A stretch of DNA of 9,711 nt, taken from an uncultured Collinsella sp. Its GTDB lineage: Bacteria > Actinomycetota > Coriobacteriia > Coriobacteriales > Coriobacteriaceae. The stretch covers positions 1-9,711 of the forward strand of contig CAADUS010000079.1 in NCBI GenBank assembly GCA_900752275.1, written 5' to 3'. A program made the position numbers and the translations under genes. Positions within the stretch are counted from its first letter, which is position 1. Each line of letters starts with the position of its first letter. The notes under the pieces were generated by a model. That model saw only the letters and a program-made list of their open reading frames with translations, made no database searches and was not told where the DNA came from. This document shows positions 3,887-9,711 of the stretch, in pieces.

Positions 3887-5335
3887 ATGGCTGTCGATAA
3901 CAAGAAGATTGCCGAGGACGTGCTTGCTGCCGTCGGCGGCGCCTCCAATGTGACGAACGCGACGCACTGCATGACCCGTCTGCGTCTGAACCTTAAGGAT
4001 CAGTCCATCCCCAATGACGATGAAGTTAAGAAGATCAAGGGTGTTCTGGGTGCCCAGTGGTCTGGCGGCCAGTATCAGGTCATCATCGGTCAGAACGTAC
4101 CGAAGGTCTACGACGCCGCCATTGCGCTGGGAGTTAAGGGCGAAGGCTCCATTGACGAGAACCTCGATGGCGGCACCAAGGAGCCGCTGACGCTCAAGAC
4201 TGCGGGCAACAAGATCCTCAACTATCTCTCCAAGACCATGGTCATGACGATCCCCATCATCATGGGTGCTGCCATGTTCCGTACCATCGCTGTGGTTTGC
4301 GGTGACGGCATGCTCGGTATTTGGTCTGCCGACTCCGACATCTACAACTTCTTCTACAGCTGGATTTATAACGCTGGCTATTATTTCCTTCCCGTTTATT
4401 TGGGTTGGGCTGCTGCGAAGCAGCTTGGCTGCAGCCAGCCACTCGGCATGATGCTCGGCGGTGTGCTCATTGCTCCTGAGTTCATGACGTTGGTCAACGC
4501 TGCGGCGGATTCGGGCGTAACGACCACCATGGTCTACGGCGTGCTGCCGGCCCAGCTGAACAACTATTCCTCCACCGTGCTCCCCATGGTTCTGTCCATG
4601 CCGGTGCTTATGGTCGTCGAGAAGTTCATGAAGAAGGTCGTTCCCGACATGCTCTCTACGGTGTTTGTACCCGTGGGCACCATGGCCGTTATGATCCCCG
4701 TTTCGTTGTGCGTGCTGGCTCCGATCGGCTCCATCCTGGGCAGCATGGTCGGCAACTTCATGTTCGGTCTCGGTAACGCCGGCGGCATCGTCACCATCCT
4801 CTCCCTCGTCGTCATTGCCGCACTTTGGGAGTTCCTGGTTATGACCGGTATGCACCAGGTCCTGCTTGCCCTTGGTATTGTGCAGCTGCTCACCCTGGGC
4901 TCCGACTCCTGCGTTATGGTCGCGGCCGGTATCTCTCAGTTCGCTACGTGGGGCATGGCCTTCGGTGCCTTCCTGCGCCTTAAGGAGACCGACGAGAAGG
5001 GCGCCATGCTCGGCTTCTCGCTCTCCGGTATCGTGGGCGGCGTGACGGAGCCCGCATTGTATGGCTGTGGCTTTAAGTACACTCGCTGCCTGGGCGCCAT
5101 GGTTGCCGGCGGTGCTATCGGCGGTTTGATCGCAGCCCTCACCAATGTGACAACGTATGTTCTGGGCGCGACCAATATTCTGGGCGTCACCGGCTTTGTT
5201 GCCGGCGGAACGGCTAATCTCGTCTGGGGTTGCGTTGCATCGGGCGCTGCATTTGTTGCCGCCGCTGCCATCGCCTACCTCTTTGGCTTTAGCAAGGATC
5301 AGCTCGAGGAAGATGTTGATGCCGCTAAGGCTTAA
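3887..5335 (+). CDS. PTS EIIBC permease, glucose/beta-glucoside family
   Basis: A membrane permease that imports and phosphorylates a sugar using phosphate passed from EIIA. The EIIB domain (about residues 1-85) carries the phosphorylation cysteine C28 in NATHCMTRLRL. The EIIC domain (about 105-470) has multiple hydrophobic segments and the conserved GGVTEPALYG motif near residue 385. At 482 residues it lacks the C-terminal EIIA domain of BglP-like proteins, ending FGFSKDQLEEDVDAAKA, so an EIIA from elsewhere in the genome must serve it. The start at 3887 follows AGAGAAGGG (3871-3879); a TTG 7 codons upstream in frame would lie over that site and is rejected. Expression is probably controlled by the antitermination leader at 3658-3747. 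Substrate is not readable from sequence; the regulator type suggests a beta-glucoside, the adjacent deacetylase suggests an N-acetylated sugar. Confidence 0.93.
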   Translation: MAVDNKKIAEDVLAAVGGASNVTNATHCMTRLRLNLKDQSIPNDDEVKKIKGVLGAQWSGGQYQVIIGQNVPKVYDAAIALGVKGEGSIDENLDGGTKEPLTLKTAGNKILNYLSKTMVMTIPIIMGAAMFRTIAVVCGDGMLGIWSADSDIYNFFYSWIYNAGYYFLPVYLGWAAAKQLGCSQPLGMMLGGVLIAPEFMTLVNAAADSGVTTTMVYGVLPAQLNNYSSTVLPMVLSMPVLMVVEKFMKKVVPDMLSTVFVPVGTMAVMIPVSLCVLAPIGSILGSMVGNFMFGLGNAGGIVTILSLVVIAALWEFLVMTGMHQVLLALGIVQLLTLGSDSCVMVAAGISQFATWGMAFGAFLRLKETDEKGAMLGFSLSGIVGGVTEPALYGCGFKYTRCLGAMVAGGAIGGLIAALTNVTTYVLGATNILGVTGFVAGGTANLVWGCVASGAAFVAAAAIAYLFGFSKDQLEEDVDAAKA

Positions 5336-5352
5336 GACATCTGTTTAGGTAG

Positions 5353-5409
5353 GATAATTACCTGGGGCACTTGGCTACACTCCAAGTGCCCGTTTCCATA
5401 GATTGGAGT
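5353..5409 (+). promoter_or_regulatory. Promoter and 5' hairpin ahead of the deacetylase gene
   Basis: GATAAT (5353-5358) is a 5-of-6 match to -10 with only a weak -35, and it predicts a start at about 5365. A perfect 10-bp stem starts exactly there: GGGCACTTGG (5365-5374) with CCAAGTGCCC (5382-5391), loop CTACACT, followed by GTTTCC. It could terminate PTS transcripts weakly (only three T) or protect the 5' end. ACTCCAA (5379-5385), spanning loop and right arm, is also complementary to TTGGAGT (5403-5409), which contains the GGAG ribosome-binding site of the next gene. A translation switch is therefore possible. Confidence 0.45.
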
Positions 5410-5413
5410 CGTT

Positions 5414-6178
5414 GTGAAGCAATTGCTTATTCGTGCCGATGATCTTGGTTATTCGTACGCCGTTGACTTGGGGATCGCCCGTAGCGTCAACGAGGGCTTG
5501 GTGCGCTCAGCGGGCCTTATGCCAAATATGCCCGAGGCCGAGCGTGGGTGGTCACTCGTGCTGGATGCCGATATTGCGGTGGGCCAGCATACCAACGTGT
5601 GCCTGGGTAAGCCGTGTGCCGACCCGGCGCTCATCCCGAGCATGCTCAACGAGAGCGGCGAGTTCCATAGCAGCCGTACCTTCCGTGAGCATTTTAAGCG
5701 CGGCGAGGAGCTGATAGACTTCGACGAGGCCTGCATCGAGATCCGCGCGCAGCACGATCGCTTTGTCGAGATAGTGGGCCGCGAGCCCGACTACTTTGAG
5801 GCCCATGCCGTTATGAGCAAGAACCTTAACCGAGCGATCTCGGCGGTTGCCCAGGAGTTGGGCCTTAAGGAGCAAAAGGCAAGCTTCGACCCCACGGCGG
5901 TGGTGCGTTGCGGAGATACCGACCTGCGCATGGTGATGCGCTCGATGGAACCGGGCTACGAGCCCAAGGACTCGATTATGCAGACGGTTCGCGAGATGTC
6001 CGACGGCGAGACGGTCGTCTTTGTGTGCCACCCGGGCTATCTTGATCGGTTTATCCTCGAGAACAGCTCGCTTACGACCGATCGTACCAAGGAAGTCGAC
6101 GCGCTGATCGACCCTGAGCTGCGCGCTTGGCTCGGGTCTCAACCTGATCTTCGCCTGGTCGACTATCGCGACCTGTAG
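5414..6178 (+). CDS. ChbG/YdjC-type carbohydrate deacetylase (divergent)
   Basis: A 254-residue protein of the ChbG/HpnK family, metal-dependent enzymes that remove N-acetyl groups from sugars such as chitobiose. The GTG start at 5414 is supported by GGAG (5405-5408) 5 bases upstream. Family landmarks are RADDLGYS with D9 and D10 near the N-terminus, GQHTNV with H59 (usually GLHL), PDYFEAHAVMSKN with H131, and CHPGYLD with H206. The E-A-H-A stretch replaces the more usual S/D-x-H-x-H-ish block, so the active site differs from E. coli ChbG, where D11, H61 and H125 matter; the positional equivalents D10, H59 and H131 are nevertheless kept. It is cytosolic. Its position after the PTS gene suggests it processes the imported sugar phosphate. 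No glycoside hydrolase is nearby in this window. Fold is confident; activity is probable. Confidence 0.85.
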   Translation: MKQLLIRADDLGYSYAVDLGIARSVNEGLVRSAGLMPNMPEAERGWSLVLDADIAVGQHTNVCLGKPCADPALIPSMLNESGEFHSSRTFREHFKRGEELIDFDEACIEIRAQHDRFVEIVGREPDYFEAHAVMSKNLNRAISAVAQELGLKEQKASFDPTAVVRCGDTDLRMVMRSMEPGYEPKDSIMQTVREMSDGETVVFVCHPGYLDRFILENSSLTTDRTKEVDALIDPELRAWLGSQPDLRLVDYRDL

Positions 6179-6187
6179 TGACCCATG

Positions 6188-6223
6188 CCACCACAAAGGG
6201 GACACAGTGCGCCTTTGTGGTGG
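6188..6223 (+). repeat. Perfect 12-bp hairpin after the deacetylase gene
   Basis: CCACCACAAAGG (6188-6199) and CCTTTGTGGTGG (6212-6223) pair perfectly around a 12-base loop. Only TTCT follows, so on its own it is a poor terminator; a much better one lies 4 bases further on. It may be the first half of a tandem terminator or a dispersed intergenic hairpin element. Confidence 0.55.
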
Positions 6224-6227
6224 TTCT

Positions 6228-6262
6228 GGCGCCGTTGCCATTATGGCGGCGGCGCCTTTTTT
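6228..6262 (+). terminator. Strong intrinsic terminator of the PTS/deacetylase region
   Basis: GGCGCCG (6228-6234) pairs with CGGCGCC (6250-6256). The stem continues through two G-U pairs and GCC 6237-6239 with GGC 6245-6247 around the loop ATTAT. Six T (6257-6262) follow. This is a textbook factor-independent terminator. Confidence 0.85.
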
Positions 6263-6277
6263 GTCCGTGCGGCGCGG

Positions 6278-6283
6278 TAGAGT
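6278..6283 (+). promoter_or_regulatory. Candidate -10 element for the DUF2130 gene
   Basis: TAGAGT (6278-6283) matches the -10 consensus at 4 of 6 positions and resembles TAGAAT at 2647. The predicted start is near 6290, about 30 bases before the start codon. Because a strong terminator precedes it and the gene stands alone, some promoter must lie here. No clear -35 is seen. Confidence 0.3.
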
Positions 6284-6320
6284 GTAGGCGGTTGAAATTT
6301 GCGTCCGTCGAGGAGCTGCT

Positions 6321-8078
6321 ATGAATGAGATCAAGTGCCCGCATTGTGGCGAAGTCTTTAAGGTCGATGCGTCTGGCTATGCGGATATTGTCAAGCAAGT
6401 GCGCGATGCCGAGTTTTCGCGCGACCTGGATGAGCGTGTGAAGGCAGTCCAGCGCGAGGGCGAGCAGGCGCTGGAGCTTGAGCGCTCGCGTTCGACGGCT
6501 GCCTTGCAAAAGGCAGAGTCTCAGCGCAACGCTCAGCTCGTTGAGCAGAAGAACGCTGCGGCTCAGCAGCTGGCACAAGAGGTCGCCAAGCGCGATGCCG
6601 AGCTTGTCGAGTTGCGCGCCAAGCTCGAGGGCGCTGCCGCAGAGCGCGAGAGTGCAAGCCAGCGCGCGGCGGTTGAAGCCCGTGCCGACGCTCAAAAGGA
6701 GAACGCCGAGCTTCAGCGTGAGATCGACAATTTGCGTGCGCAGCTGGGACGCAAGGATGACGAAGCCAAGCTTGCCGAGGCTTCGGCGCGCAACGCTGCT
6801 CAAAACGATTTAGCTGCACGTGATGCTCAGATTGCCGAGCTGCAGGCCAAGCTTGCCGCGGCGGACAAGGCCCAGGAGATGGCGCTTGCCGCCGCCGCGG
6901 CAGAGTCGCAGCGTGAGCTTGATGCCGCTCGCAGCGAGGCCGATCGCGCGCTTGCTGACTACCGCGCGCAGGTACAGGAGAAGTTTTCCGCTGCAAAGGC
7001 TCAGTCCGAGCAAGAGGCCGAGGGCCTGCGTGCCCAACTGCGCGAGCAGGAACTGATGGCAAAAATGAACCTGTCAGAGGCGGTCGCCGCGGCGGAACGA
7101 GAGCGCGATGAGGCACGTGCCAAGCTGACGAGCGAGCTAGCGGTGCGCGATTCTCGCGAGGAGCAAGCCAAGGCGGCACACGAGCTCGAGCTTGCGCAGG
7201 CCAAGCGCGCGAGCGATGACCTGATTCGCTACAAGGATGAAGAGATTGAGCGCCTTAAGGACATGAAGGTCCGCCTGTCCACCAAGATGGTGGGCGAGTC
7301 GCTCGAGCAGCACTGCGAGACCGAGTTTAACCGTCTGCGCATGACGGCGTTTCCCAACGCGTACTTCGAGAAAGATAACGATGCGTCCGAGGGTACCAAG
7401 GGCGACTTTATCTTCCGCGAGTGCGACGCGAGCGGCAATGAGGTCATTTCGATTATGTTCGAGATGAAAAACGAGAACGACGAGACCGCGACCAAGCATA
7501 AAAACGAGGACTTCTTTAAGAAACTCGATCACGATCGTCGTCAGAAAGGCTGTGAGTACGCGGTGCTCTGCACGCTGCTCGAGCCCGAGAGCGAGCTCTA
7601 TAACGCAGGGATAGTCGACGTGAGCTATCGCTACGAGAAGATGTACGTGATTCGCCCGCAGTTTTTCATTCCCATGATTACGCTTCTTCGCAACGCCGCC
7701 ATGGGTTCGCTGCGCTATAAGCAGGAGCTGGCGGAATACAAGCAGCAGAACATCGACGTTACGAACTTCGAAGCCAAGATGGAAAAGTTCAAGAATGATT
7801 TCGGCCGCAACTACGAGATTGCGAGTCGCAAGTTCCAAACGGCAATCGATGAGATCGACAAGACGATTAGCCATCTGCAGAAAACCAAGGAGGCATTGCT
7901 GTCCTCCGAGAACAACCTGCGCCTAGCCAACAAGAAGGCCGACGATCTTACCATTCGCAAGCTCACGTGGGGCAACAAGACCATGAAGGCGGCGTTTGAC
8001 GAGGCGCGCGGGGCTGCGCCAGAGACAAACGATGAGCCCGCCGAGGCGGATTCGTATGAGGTCGAGGATGCCGAGTAA
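6321..8078 (+). CDS. DUF2130 coiled-coil protein with PD-(D/E)XK nuclease-like domain
   Basis: A 585-residue protein in three parts. Residues 1-20 hold a half zinc-ribbon-like CPHCG motif (C6, C9; no second CxxC is seen). About 30-315 is a long, Ala/Glu/Arg/Lys/Gln-rich coiled coil. About 320-480 is the DUF2130 core, with ESLEQHCETEFN (326-337), GTKGDFIF with D362, and MFEMKNEN with E381-x-K383. The D...E-x-K arrangement is the PD-(D/E)XK signature, so a metal-dependent nuclease or DNA-binding role akin to RmuC is plausible. A second short coiled coil (about 480-545) and an acidic tail complete it. The start has GAGGAG (6310-6315) 5 bases upstream. It is cytosolic, with no membrane segment. 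It is transcribed alone, isolated by terminators on both sides. Family assignment is confident; nuclease activity is inference. Confidence 0.9.
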   Translation: MNEIKCPHCGEVFKVDASGYADIVKQVRDAEFSRDLDERVKAVQREGEQALELERSRSTAALQKAESQRNAQLVEQKNAAAQQLAQEVAKRDAELVELRAKLEGAAAERESASQRAAVEARADAQKENAELQREIDNLRAQLGRKDDEAKLAEASARNAAQNDLAARDAQIAELQAKLAAADKAQEMALAAAAAESQRELDAARSEADRALADYRAQVQEKFSAAKAQSEQEAEGLRAQLREQELMAKMNLSEAVAAAERERDEARAKLTSELAVRDSREEQAKAAHELELAQAKRASDDLIRYKDEEIERLKDMKVRLSTKMVGESLEQHCETEFNRLRMTAFPNAYFEKDNDASEGTKGDFIFRECDASGNEVISIMFEMKNENDETATKHKNEDFFKKLDHDRRQKGCEYAVLCTLLEPESELYNAGIVDVSYRYEKMYVIRPQFFIPMITLLRNAAMGSLRYKQELAEYKQQNIDVTNFEAKMEKFKNDFGRNYEIASRKFQTAIDEIDKTISHLQKTKEALLSSENNLRLANKKADDLTIRKLTWGNKTMKAAFDEARGAAPETNDEPAEADSYEVEDAE

Positions 8079-8097
8079 GGCATAGCGTATAGTGCAA

Positions 8098-8144
8098 AAG
8101 CGGGGCCGTTGGCAATATTGCGAATGGCCCCGCTTCGTTTTGTT
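8098..8144. terminator. Bidirectional terminator between convergent genes
   Basis: AAGCGGGGCCGTT (8098-8110) pairs with AATGGCCCCGCTT (8123-8135) over 13 positions with one G-U, around a 12-base loop that can fold further (GCA/TGC). On the plus strand CGTTTTGTT follows; on the minus strand TTTTGC follows (from A 8096-8099). It serves the DUF2130 gene ending at 8078 and the helicase gene ending at 8158. Confidence 0.85.
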
Positions 8145-8157
8145 CCAGTATGTTCGG

Positions 8158-9711
8158 CTAGCCCTCGAGCAGGTCCTCGATAAAGCCGACGCGGTAGTTT
8201 TTGAAGATGACCTCGCCGCCGTCTTGCGTGGCGTCCAGATCGACATCGCCCATGATGCCAAAGTCGTGGTCGCCATCCTCGTCGGCAAAGATCTGGTGCA
8301 CGTGCCACACGTGTGCGGTCTTCTCATCGGATTCGTCGATGGAAAACATCGCGGCGCTGCGGGCATCTCCGTCGGTGAGGATCTCCTCGTGCTGCTCATG
8401 GTAGGCGTCGAGCGCCTTTTGCCAGCGGATCTCGCTCATGCCCCACTCGTCGTCGAGCTCGCCCAGGTCGCGAACGTGCTCGCGAGCGGCAAGGGTCGCG
8501 CGGCGGAAGAGTGCGTTGCGAACCAACAGCGTGCAACCTCGGCGGTCCGCCACGACCTCGTTGATGCCTTGTGGCGGCGCGGCATCGAGGGCTGCCGGGT
8601 TGCCGGCGTTCTCCCACTCGTCCACCAGGCTCGAGTCCACCGAGCGCACCACAAAGCCCAGCCACGAGATAATGTCGCGCAGGCGCTCGTCGCGCTTCTC
8701 GATGGGTACGGTGCGGTCGAGAGAACGGTAGGCCTCTGCCAGGTAGCGCAGCAAAATGCCTTCGGAGCGGGCGATGCCGAGCTTTTGGATATAGCCCTTA
8801 AAGTCGCTCGCGCTCTCCAGCATGTCGCGCAGGACGCTCTTGGGCGAGAGCTGGTAGTCGTTGGCCCAGGGTACTTCCTGGCAGTACTTGTCAAAGGCGG
8901 CATCGAGCAAGTCCTCGAGCGGCTTTTCGTAGGTGACATCCTGGATGCGCTCCAAGCGTTCCTCATATTCGACGCCGTCAGCCTTCATTTCGGCCATCGC
9001 GCGGTCGCGCGCGGCGCGCTCCTGTGCGCGCAATACCTGCTTGGGGTCCTCGAGCGTGGCCTCGACCATCGAGATGAGGTCCATGGTATAGGTCTCGCTC
9101 TCGGGATCGAGCAGCTCCAGCGCGGCAAGCAGGAACGGCGAGAGCGGCTGATCGAGCGCGAAGTCCTCGGGCAGATCGACCGTCAGCGCATAGTCGATGT
9201 CTGGTGCAGCGTCAGCTGGGGCGTCAGGCGCGGGTGGCACCTCGGTGCGGACGACGACGCCGGAATCGATGAGTGTGGCGAAGATTTCGTCGGCGCGAAC
9301 CTCGAGCTTGGCCTTTTCCTCGGGAGTCTGCAGGCTCATTTCGATGAGGTCGTGTACGCGGGCGCGGGCATCGCCGCCCTGCTCGACTACGCTAATCACC
9401 ATGGAGTGCGTGATGCGCAGGCGCGGCTTAAGCGTCTCGGGCTGCGTCTCGATTAGGCGCTCAAAGGTCTGCTTGTTCCAGGTGACAAAGCCCTCGGGGG
9501 CCTTTTTCTTTTTAATCTTACGGAGTTTTTTGGGGTCGTCGCCCGCTTTGGCCATAAGCTTGGCATTCTCGATCTCGTGCTCGGGCGCCTCGGCAATCAC
9601 CATACCCTCGGTATCGAAGCCCGAGCGGCCGGCGCGACCGGCAATCTGATGGAACTCGCGGGCGCGCAGACGACGCATCTTGTAGCCATCGAACTTGGTG
9701 AGCGCGGTGAG
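8158..9711 (-). CDS. DEAD/DEAH-box helicase with DUF3516 C-terminus (5' end missing)
   Basis: The C-terminal 517 residues of an ATP-dependent SF2 RNA/DNA helicase. The frame is open to the right edge (first visible residues LTALTKFDGYKM), so the ATG at 9678 is internal and the ATPase motifs I-V lie outside. Helicase motif VI is visible as HQIAGRAGRSGFD (about residues 21-33) and contains the arginine-finger residues. A Lys-rich stretch (KKLRKIKKKK) follows, then the long DUF3516 region starting around FVTWNKQTFERLIETQPE. This architecture belongs to the Ski2/Mtr4-like actinobacterial helicases of about 800-900 residues, so roughly the first third is missing. It is cytosolic; a role in RNA processing or decay is suggested by the relatives but not shown. 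It ends over the shared terminator at 8098-8144. Confidence 0.92.
   Translation of the reverse strand, partial: LTALTKFDGYKMRRLRAREFHQIAGRAGRSGFDTEGMVIAEAPEHEIENAKLMAKAGDDPKKLRKIKKKKAPEGFVTWNKQTFERLIETQPETLKPRLRITHSMVISVVEQGGDARARVHDLIEMSLQTPEEKAKLEVRADEIFATLIDSGVVVRTEVPPAPDAPADAAPDIDYALTVDLPEDFALDQPLSPFLLAALELLDPESETYTMDLISMVEATLEDPKQVLRAQERAARDRAMAEMKADGVEYEERLERIQDVTYEKPLEDLLDAAFDKYCQEVPWANDYQLSPKSVLRDMLESASDFKGYIQKLGIARSEGILLRYLAEAYRSLDRTVPIEKRDERLRDIISWLGFVVRSVDSSLVDEWENAGNPAALDAAPPQGINEVVADRRGCTLLVRNALFRRATLAAREHVRDLGELDDEWGMSEIRWQKALDAYHEQHEEILTDGDARSAAMFSIDESDEKTAHVWHVHQIFADEDGDHDFGIMGDVDLDATQDGGEVIFKNYRVGFIEDLLEG

Noticed and set aside
3602..4855. 417-codon minus-strand ORF opposite the PTS gene, rich in His and Asp
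   Set aside because: It is a shadow of GC-biased third positions of the real EIIBC gene; low-complexity composition, no ribosome-binding site and it crosses the leader structures.
8092..9456. 454-codon plus-strand ORF opposite the helicase gene
   Set aside because: Its start lies inside the bidirectional terminator, there is no ribosome-binding site, and the opposite strand encodes a clear helicase with motif VI.
1..9711. CRISPR arrays, tRNA or rRNA genes, insertion sequences
   Set aside because: No regular repeat-spacer pattern, no cloverleaf or rRNA-like stretch and no transposase motifs were seen on either strand.

Overview
The window reads as ordinary chromosome from a moderately GC-rich (roughly 60%) gut-type actinobacterium. 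Codon use, the combination of a glucose-family PTS with a BglG-type antiterminator, a DUF2130 protein and a DUF3516 helicase, and short intergenic regions ending in GC-rich hairpins all suggest Coriobacteriia, probably Collinsella or a close relative. This placement comes from gene content and family knowledge; no marker gene confirms it.

Layout. 1-1074 (+) is the 3' part of a class-3 aldehyde dehydrogenase gene. 1075-1496 has no large gene but is dense in structure. It holds a 27-residue hydrophobic peptide gene (1178-1261) whose ribosome-binding site lies in a hairpin, long-range pairing between the 5' and 3' parts of its transcript, and a convergent antisense unit with its own promoter and terminator. 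Together these look like a type I toxin-antitoxin module. 1497-2021 (+) is a two-gene unit: a stand-alone HIRAN-domain protein and a 59-residue charged protein. 2088-2633 (+) is a small calcineurin-like metallophosphoesterase.

2707-6178 (+) is a sugar-uptake locus: a BglG/LicT-type antiterminator with two PRDs, a leader with a RAT-like antiterminator hairpin overlapping an intrinsic terminator, a PTS EIIBC permease of the glucose/beta-glucoside family, and a ChbG/YdjC-type carbohydrate deacetylase. The inferred circuit is that the antiterminator binds the leader when the sugar is present, so transcription reaches the permease. The deacetylase neighbour hints at an N-acetylated or otherwise acylated saccharide. 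The EIIBC has no EIIA domain and must borrow one. One of the four expected PRD histidines of the antiterminator is replaced by serine.

6321-8078 (+) encodes a long coiled-coil DUF2130 protein with a PD-(D/E)XK-like nuclease signature. It converges, over a bidirectional terminator at 8098-8144, with a DEAD/DEAH helicase gene with a DUF3516 C-terminus (8158-9711, minus strand), which runs off the right edge. No tRNA, rRNA, CRISPR array or insertion sequence was seen. The most interesting stretch is 1076-1384.
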